From assembly GCF_000002075.1 (NCBI RefSeq), contig NW_004797313.1, forward strand, positions 1,997,019 to 2,061,018: a DNA stretch of 64,000 bases. The letters are read 5' to 3'. Positions 57,201-64,000 of the stretch are shown one piece after another. The notes below the pieces were generated by a model that saw nothing but the letters and a program-made list of their open reading frames with translations, did not search any database and was not told the DNA's origin. Position 1 is the first letter of the stretch. Each line of letters starts with the position of its first letter. Origin of the DNA: Aplysia californica (Eukaryota > Mollusca > Gastropoda > Aplysiida > Aplysiidae). Made by a program: the position numbers and the translations under genes.

Positions 57201-60200
57201 AAGCCGAGTACGGATCTTTTGCTATGGAATTTCGGCAGTCCTACGTACGCTGTCGCAGGTTTTTTAGGAGGGAGTTGATAATGAAGGAGGAACAGGAGCG
57301 GAACTGGTAGAAAGTACGGATATCCGTAAAAATATGGAACTGTGGAAGCACTGAAAAAAGAAGAAAGGGAGATAAGGACGATAGATAACAGGAAAGAAGA
57401 AGCAAACCACACCAGAGCACCCGCCAACCACCCACCTTTTCATTTTACAATAAATGTGTGATATTCTTAATGAAAGACATGGTTGTTTTGCATAGCAGTA
57501 AAGATGTCATTGAGATACAAAAGAATGAACATACACATGTTTTGGAAGAAAACTGAATTTGATAGTTTTTACTTATTGACAAAGTTAATTTATAAGTTTG
57601 GACAAATCCACACATACAAAGTTCCCAAGAAAATTTTCATAAAGGAAACACATCAAAGACAAAGCAACATTACTGAACTTTGACAGCTAAAGTAATTCAT
57701 TAGAATACACTTTTAAAACACAAAGACTTCTCAGATGAACAATACTGGAAAAAACCCCCCACAAAGAGTCGATGTATCATACCCAAACTTGATCTGGTCC
57801 GAGCCAGCAAGGAGCGAGCTCACAGTCCATTTCGCCAGCTTGCAGCTGTTGTTCTTCAACTCTGTGGCCAGCACAGCTCCTTTCTGGTTATCAAGGCGAC
57901 CTCTCCAGTCCACACCTCCAGAGAACTGCAACACAAACAAACAAGCATGAGTAACAAATTCTGTACAATAAGTTTTTTAGTAAGAATTTTATAGCACTTT
58001 ATAGGTCATATAGCACCAAAGGAGTTACCAGAGAGAAACATGTAAAGAAAAGAAATAGAAAAAATTGTAAAAATAAGCAGCACTGAGAGAAGCACACAAA
58101 CCCCCCATTCAGTTACTTAATTAACTAAAGCTACAGAAAAAAAGTGTATAAACTTGTATGGGATGTGACAAAGGCATGCACCATACGGAATAAAATTGGA
58201 CTTTCACAAGACTGAACCCATAGAAAACATTTCAAGCTCAATAAAGCACTGTTGATTCTATGGAACAATAATATTCTTATGTTGAAACATTTCAGTCTTT
58301 GTAAATTCAATTTAATCAACTTGTGGACACTTGAAAAAGAATGATATCATGGATATATTTTTAAAATATGACTTTCAGCAGAAAATTCTTTGTTCTACGA
58401 GACAGAAAGGCCAGGTTTTCATTATAGAGTGGAAAACATATTCCAGAAAAACAGATTTATGTTTGACAATTAAACACCACAACAACACCATAAATAAAAT
58501 ATTACCTCTGTCCCTCAGAACCATGAGCTCTAGAGTAATATTTACAAGGACAACATCTCCGATATAGTAATGACAGTATTTTTATTTTCTGACTCTCCTT
58601 CAAGTTACTTTGAGAACCAAAACAGGATGAGAAATTCAGAGAAAGCAAAGGAGGTACCCTGGCCTTACCCTTGAGTCCCATTCATTCAAAGCCTTCACAT
58701 TCATGAACTGAATCTCATTGTTGGGGCCGTAGGTCACTGCATCATGCTCCGTGCGGGCAATTAGTACAATGTCATTGCCAAGATCCCACTTCCTATACCT
58801 GCACGTTTTCAGACACAAAAAGAAAAATAAATAAGAAACTAATGAAAAACCTACACCAATTCTAAACAATGTGTAACAAATTCAGATTGCCCCACATACG
58901 GCACAGATAGAGCTTGAATGACTCTCATCAGGCAAACATCTTAAACTGAAAGTTGGCTGTATGCAACATTTCGTACACTGTCAGTATGCTGTGATAATGG
59001 CTTGAGTCAAACTAAAGACATAGGGCACCATCCTATCTATTATAAAAAACTATAAGGTTTTCAGAGGTCTGTCAAAGCTACAGAAGTTACTACAACACAG
59101 AAAGTATGGAAATTTACACAAGTTGTCCATAATAGCACCAAGTAGTGCCTTTTAATACTTTGGTACTCCAACAATTAATGTATTTTAAAAAAATGTTTTT
59201 TGATCGCCATAAAGTGGAGGAAATGGTACAAATGGAACAGCCGCTAGCCCAATGTCTCGTAAAGTCTCAAAGTCGTTCGCAGGATAGACAAAAATGCGTG
59301 TCTACAGCAAAAAAACCCCACAAAAATGCAATTAATAAACTTAAACAAACGGTATTAATACTAAATTTTATAACCATTTGTGTCTTTAGAGAGAAAAAAA
59401 AAATAGATCTAGCGGCTGTGTTTTCACGTGTAGGGAGAAAAAAGGAACAGTGGATATTCCGAAATCTATTTTCGTTTTAAACTAAAACATGACCAGAGCC
59501 GAGTGAAGTTTAAACCAAAATGTGACTAGAGCCGAGCGAAGTTAGGGAAGATGCCATCCTGAGATTGGGTCAGGTATGCTAGATCTAAGTCTATATCTAG
59601 ATCTAGACAGATTAAGAAAATGCCATCTTGAGATAGGGTCAGATGCCGATCTCGCCAGATCCAACGGCAAGTAGGTCTAGATCTACCGTTGCAAGACAAT
59701 ATAAATCATAGGCATGATCAGGCTAATCGACAACAGAATCCCCCAGCTCTAGACGAGAGCGCAGACAATCCGCTTCCACTTCATGGACTTTCCAGAATGA
59801 CATTAATTTGTCGATTTTGCAAAGCAAAAAGGTTTCAGGAAAGTCTATTTGCTGCATGAATGGACAGGTGAATTTACCACCTTTACCCCCGCCTCCAACA
59901 ATTCTGAAGGATCTTCTGACTCAAAACACCGCAGAGGCAAACATTTTAGAAAAAACATAAGAGCTTTCAATTCAAATCTGGCATTTGCCTCTTCAGGAGT
60001 TTTAAAGGAATCGCTTTACCGCATGGTGTGTATTGCTTCCGAATCCAGGGACAGGTGTATCACAAAATAGGGCCGTTACTGCCAGAGGATAACAGCAAAC
60101 CCGCTTTCTCATAAATTTATGTGCATGACACTGATAATGAACTGACAAATAGGTGCTCATGGAACTCTGGACTAAACATTGGTATAATGCATCAGTTACA

Positions 60201-63109
60201 AACTATGTTGCATGAAGTCAACCCATTTGTTCACCAGTTTTCATAAGCAGCCGAGCAAATAGAAAACACTGGGAATCAAGCGAATGAAATAAAAATGATG
60301 CTCAAAGCAGACTCTTCTAGATGCCAGAAGGTACAATCTTCCAACCGCCAGTGAAATTGCTGTTATTTTACCAGGTAACGATCAGGCCAGAGCATGTCCA
60401 TAAGATGTTTTGTATTAAAAAGTGTCAGATGACCCTAATGAATGACAAGCAGTTCATTATGATCCATTTCATTATGTCCTACTGTTTCCGTTAAGTTAGG
60501 AGAAGATGGGTGGCACATAGGTATTCCAAACGAAGGTCAACGAAAGCAGCAAATCTCACCCATGGAGTTCTACGCTTACCGATTAATGGACAGGGGTGGA
60601 TTTAATACAATTTTGCATGCGGACCGTCTCTTTCAGCAATATATCGTTGACCAGTTTGCTAAAATGGAGCAACATCAGATTCTGGCCTGCCCTTCACTTT
60701 GCACAGACGTCAATTTCCAGTTCATCCGTGCTTTGCGATGACCATCAATAAATAGCAAGGTCAAACATTTGACAAAGTTGGTGTGTATTTTACCAGAACC
60801 TGTTTCGAACACATGGGCAGCTTTATGTGGCTTTGTCAAGGACAAAGAGTTTCAAATCTGTGACAGTTTCTATACCAGCTCATGAAGGTCAATTCTTTAC
60901 AAGCAACATAGTATACATGACCATACTGTAACAGTCACCAGAATGATGGCCGCATTTAAAAAAATTAATTTGCCACATGGGTTATCAGTGTTGTATACTG
61001 TCATCTTCATGCTGCCTTCTCTTAATGCTGTTTCTATTGCTACTATTGTCTTGCCCCGTTCTATGAACGAGTTGATGTACTAGTATTAACAAAAAGCTGT
61101 AAACCGACGCTACAAATTTCAAAATTATACCACACAATTCCTTATGGAATGAGTCAAGAAAAGAAATCAAATCGACTCACATTAAACTTTATAATCAAAA
61201 CGCATTTTAATCTTCCTTATTTCAAGGTTTTAATGATCATGACACAGAGAATTAATCTTTACCTACCGCCTTACAATTCGACATATGATTTAAAAATACA
61301 TTTTTGTAATTTTTTCTTTAACATCTGATCTACCAAAGGCAAGAAAATGTGATTAAGAAAGATGTATCCAAAGGGCTGTTTAAAAAAATGAAGTGACTAT
61401 TCCCAGTGACACTGGGGATAGGTACAGAAACTATTCCCAGTGACAACGGAACTCTTTTGCATTAAAAAATCAAGTCTTTGCCTTTATATTTTCAATATTT
61501 TCACTTCGAACCAAAATTGAAAATGGCGATGCAAATGGAAGTGGGCGCGAAGTTCTCCTCCTTCATAGAGTTTGAAGAGAAATTTGCAGCTTTTCAAAAG
61601 ATCAAGATTCTAGGCCTAGATTCTATTCTAACGAACATGTACTGTAGACTCTCTTCTCATTTCAATTCAGCACTTTTGTTCTCTTCTCTTACTTGGGCCT
61701 AGACTTGACCGTAGCCTAGCCTAGATCTAGATCTAGAAGAAAGAAGAATCGGGAAGGATTTCCACATGTCCTGTAGCCTAGATCTATCCGTATTAAATCT
61801 AGATCTAGATCTAAATTACAACTGAATAACAAGCAAGCATAGAATGATAATTCCTTTCTTTAAAAAAAAAATTCTTCCACTCACACCAAAATCTCCTTTA
61901 GTTTAGATCTAGTCTAGTATTAAGTAACCCATCATCATCATGCCAGTGTAGATCAGTGTGGGAACAATAGATCTAATGGGCCTGTCTGTTCTCGGTGTCA
62001 CTGGGAATAGTTTCTTGGCCTATTCCCAGTGACAACGGGAACAATTCTGGCCGTGGCCTATTGCCAGTGGTTTCTGGGCCTATTCCCAGTGACACTGGGA
62101 ATAGTTTCTAAGCCTATCCCCAGTGACACTGGGAATAGTTTCTAAGCCTATCCCCAGTGTCACTGGGAATAGTTTCTAAGCCTATCCCCAGTGTCACTGG
62201 GAATAGTGCTTTCCTAAAAAAAAACCACGCTGTTACAACGAGTACATTTGATTTCATTATATTCTTTAGTCCAACTTTAACATGTGCTTCTAATTGATGA
62301 AAAATTCAACTATTTTGTTTACATCTCCCAGCCCTCAGAGGGTGGAGCACAGCTGAAAAAATACCCCTAGTCTTTCATTAAATGAACACATGACAATGTC
62401 TATCAAAACTTAATGAATCAAAGTCATATGGTCACGTCACGAAAGAACAAAACTGAATGGAGAAACAGAGCAAGCTTTACTTTCCTTAGAACCCTTTAAC
62501 CACTTCAAAAAAAAAAAAAGTTTAATTTTTAAAATAAAATAAAACAGCATACCTATATCCGACAGATGCTACATCAGTTTCATCACCACCTTGTACAAAG
62601 GGATTCTTCTCATCAAAGCTGTACTTCTCTTCATTCTGTAAGAAAGACATAAATCTCATTCAACACAAAAGAAAGTACACTACACAAAACACAGAAACAA
62701 AAGTAATGATAATTTTATTATTAACTGTCTTGGGCTCGGGCCTTCAATTAAATCTGACCCCCATGATAAGAGAAGAAAAAAATAATTCATTTGACCAAGC
62801 TAACTAGTTTGCAGAACATCGAGTAGCACTTAACATAATAAAAATATTTTACGAGTATATTGGAAAAATGGGGCCTCTACACTTTACTAAGACAGAGCAG
62901 GAAAGGTAAAGTGACAGAAAAGAGCAATCCTGGACTAAAAATGCCCCAGAAAAGAAAAATGCTGCAAATATGACAGAATTATTTTTCCAAACAACGGAAA
63001 AGACATGGTGAGAAAGACAGGAGTAGGGAGGCAGAAAGGGAAGTTATATGTAAAAAGACTTAAACAGGTCTTTTTTTTTCTTCTGTTAAAATCACTGTGG
63101 CCTGCACTC

Positions 63110-63140
<31 letters not shown>

Positions 63141-63976
63141 AAAAGTGCAGTTCACAATGAAAATACATATTTTAAACCCGACCCCACAATCACCAAAATT
63201 TACTACAACATGGTAAGTACAACTTTAATCAGAACAAGAGTACACACCATTCTCAAGACTTGCTGGGAGAAGTTGTGGTTGATGAAAGTTGCTTCAAGTG
63301 CCAGGCTGCGCGGAGAGTTGAAGCTGCTGCTGCTGCCGTCGTCTTGGGGCGGCTCAGTCGCCGTTTCACTGACAGTCAATAGGTCAAAGTCAGAGTCATC
63401 TCGCTTGTCAAAGAAAAGTTTGTTTCCCACACGTTGTACAACAATGTCCCAAGAGTAAGAAGATCTTGGACAGCACATCATGGTTGCCAGAATAGCATCA
63501 GTAGCAAAGACGTTGCCTTGTGTTTTGGCCAGCTGAAATGATAAAACATTCATACACCATCACAAAGACAATCTATCCTGCACAATCAGACAAACATCCT
63601 ATAAAGGCAATTTTAAAAATTACAGTGAATTCTGAAAAGATCAATAAGCTTTTTATACAAATGTACAAAACCAAACTTAAGCTAACTACACTGATACATT
63701 TCTTGTTCACTTATCTCAGCTCAAATTTAGATACATACATACCTACAAAATAGTTGCCAGTAACTTCCTTCTACCAGCTTCATTTAAACTATAATATTAG
63801 AGCGAGGATGCGAACCTGTTTCCAAAAATGTCAAATAAATTACCTGTCTAATAACAGGGTCATCAGTAGTCGTGATCTTGTGGAAAATACGATTAATCCT
63901 CGTCAAGCGCTTCTCATTCTTTGTGGTCACTCTGTCATAGGTCTTGTCGTAAAACTCCATAGAGCCGCATATTTTC
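54124..63976 (-). CDS. EIF3D: Eukaryotic translation initiation factor 3 subunit D (5' partial, 7 exons)
   Basis: Exons in transcript order: 63976-63844, 63532-63248, 62635-62553, 58798-58669, 57925-57783, 55948-55756, 54255-54124; every junction keeps phase. The roughly 365 codons match human eIF3d from memory: CGxx[82 protein letters not shown], VSRx[29 protein letters not shown]. Human eIF3d is 548 residues, so about a third lies beyond the right edge. eIF3d is a peripheral eIF3 subunit on the 40S ribosome and binds the m7G cap of selected mRNAs. The protein ends in a long Asp/Glu tract. Candidate poly(A) signals on this strand are ATTAAA at 53996-53991 and AATAAA at 53712-53707 and 50060-50055; I cannot choose among them. 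Confidence 0.97.
54735..55503. mobile_element. TA-flanked MITE, copy B, inverted
   Basis: 769 bp flanked by TA. It is the reverse complement of copy A at 19515-20321 in overall order (its left end matches copy A's right end), with scattered differences and indels. Lies in the last eIF3d intron. Confidence 0.85.
55756..55948 (-). CDS. EIF3D: eIF3d exon
   Basis: 193 bp, phase 2-0 ([20 protein letters not shown]... to LIMKDPNK). Acceptor ACCGTCCAG, donor GTACAC. Confidence 0.97.
56230..56285 (+). repeat. SINE core copy in eIF3d intron
   Basis: GGTTTTACAGCGCTCGCAAC followed by ATAAGGTCATATGAGCGCC, plus orientation. A much weaker relative lies at 57975-58020. Confidence 0.55.
57783..57925 (-). 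CDS. EIF3D: eIF3d exon
   Basis: 143 bp, phase 0-2 ([20 protein letters not shown]... to SDQIKFG). Acceptor TGTTGCAG, donor GTATGA. Confidence 0.97.
58669..58798 (-). CDS. EIF3D: eIF3d exon
   Basis: 130 bp, phase 2-0 ([20 protein letters not shown]... to LNEWDSR). Acceptor ACGTGCAG, donor GTAAGG. The intron before it (58799-62552) is 3.75 kb and holds the Helitron relic and the palindrome array. Confidence 0.97.
59760..60745 (+). mobile_element. Decayed Helitron Rep-helicase fragment
   Basis: Pieces in plus-strand frames read [93 protein letters not shown] and [19 protein letters not shown]. This order is that of the Helitron_like_N region. Many stops and frameshifts; no Helitron ends identified. 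Lies in the 3.75-kb eIF3d intron, antisense to the gene. Confidence 0.9.
61397..62206. mobile_element. Foldback-like element with tandem palindromes
   Basis: Both ends carry CTATTCCCAGTG/CACTGGGAATAG. At 62080-62104 the two halves form a perfect 25-base palindrome around one base. From about 61990 to 62206 near-palindromes recur every 40 bases or so, joined by TTTCTAAGCC-type spacers. Two more lie at the left end (61397, 61431). Confidence 0.75.
62553..62635 (-). CDS. EIF3D: eIF3d exon, variable linker
   Basis: 83 bp, phase 0-2 ([20 protein letters not shown]...), ending YR with codon AG|G split. Corresponds to human GKERYNFPNPNPFVEDD...; the least conserved exon here. Acceptor CTTACAG, donor GTATGC. 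Confidence 0.92.
63248..63532 (-). CDS. EIF3D: eIF3d exon, cap-binding core
   Basis: 95 codons, phase 0-0 ([20 protein letters not shown]... to [11 protein letters not shown]). Nearly collinear with human, with a poly-Ser insertion after PPQDDG. Acceptor TTTCAG, donor GTGTGT. Confidence 0.97.
63844..63976 (-). CDS. EIF3D: eIF3d exon (first in window)
   Basis: 133 bp; enters with one base completing a codon, then [16 protein letters not shown]... to [10 protein letters not shown]. Acceptor TTTTCTCAG, donor GTAATT. The RNA-gate and cap-binding fold of eIF3d begins in or before this part. Confidence 0.95.
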
Positions 63977-64000
63977 CTGAGAAAAAAAAGGAACAAATAA

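Noticed and set aside
61478-61702. 74-codon open frame inside the foldback element
   Set aside because: Lies in the non-coding interior of the element; no recognisable domain.

Overview
The window is animal genomic DNA, most likely from a mollusc and probably a gastropod. The evidence is spliced genes with GT-AG introns, dense TG/CT microsatellites, SINEs, RTE-type and RNase H-bearing LINEs, TA- and TTAA-flanked DNA elements and a Helitron relic. The species cannot be named from the sequence alone. No CRISPR array, rRNA, intact tRNA or LTR element was recognised.

Left part (about 4.4-42.8 kb, plus strand): 21 exons of one long coiled-coil gene are read with matching phases from 5011 to a stop at 38033-38035, about 1,920 codons. 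One exon is 2.8 kb (936 codons). The C-terminal exons resemble from memory the C-terminal coiled coil and Arg/Ser-rich tail of the MPRIP (p116RIP) / Drosophila outspread / TRIOBP family of actin-linked RhoA/myosin phosphatase scaffolds. The family's PH domains are not in the window, so the 5' end should lie to the left. A further coding-looking exon at 4461-4524 does not fit by phase. The 3' UTR may run to polyadenylation signals near 42.56-42.75 kb.

Middle (about 42.8-54.1 kb): repeat-rich sequence between two convergent genes. It holds a nested transposon stack: a plus-strand LINE carrying a minus-strand LINE (13-bp target duplication) and a pogo/Tigger-like TA element. Two elements in TTAA duplications follow.

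Right part (54.1-64.0 kb, minus strand): seven exons of eIF3d, the cap-binding subunit of translation initiation factor 3, in perfect phase. They cover about the C-terminal two thirds; the N-terminal exons lie beyond the right edge. Its introns hold MITEs, a decayed Helitron Rep gene and a foldback-like element with tandem palindromes.

The most unusual pattern is in the MPRIP-like gene. Three of its 3' splice sites (exons at 5011, 21791 and 24019) sit at the edge of a minisatellite or duplication whose units carry copies of acceptor-like sequence, so each exon is preceded by many potential decoy acceptors. No new enzymatic or defence system is evident.
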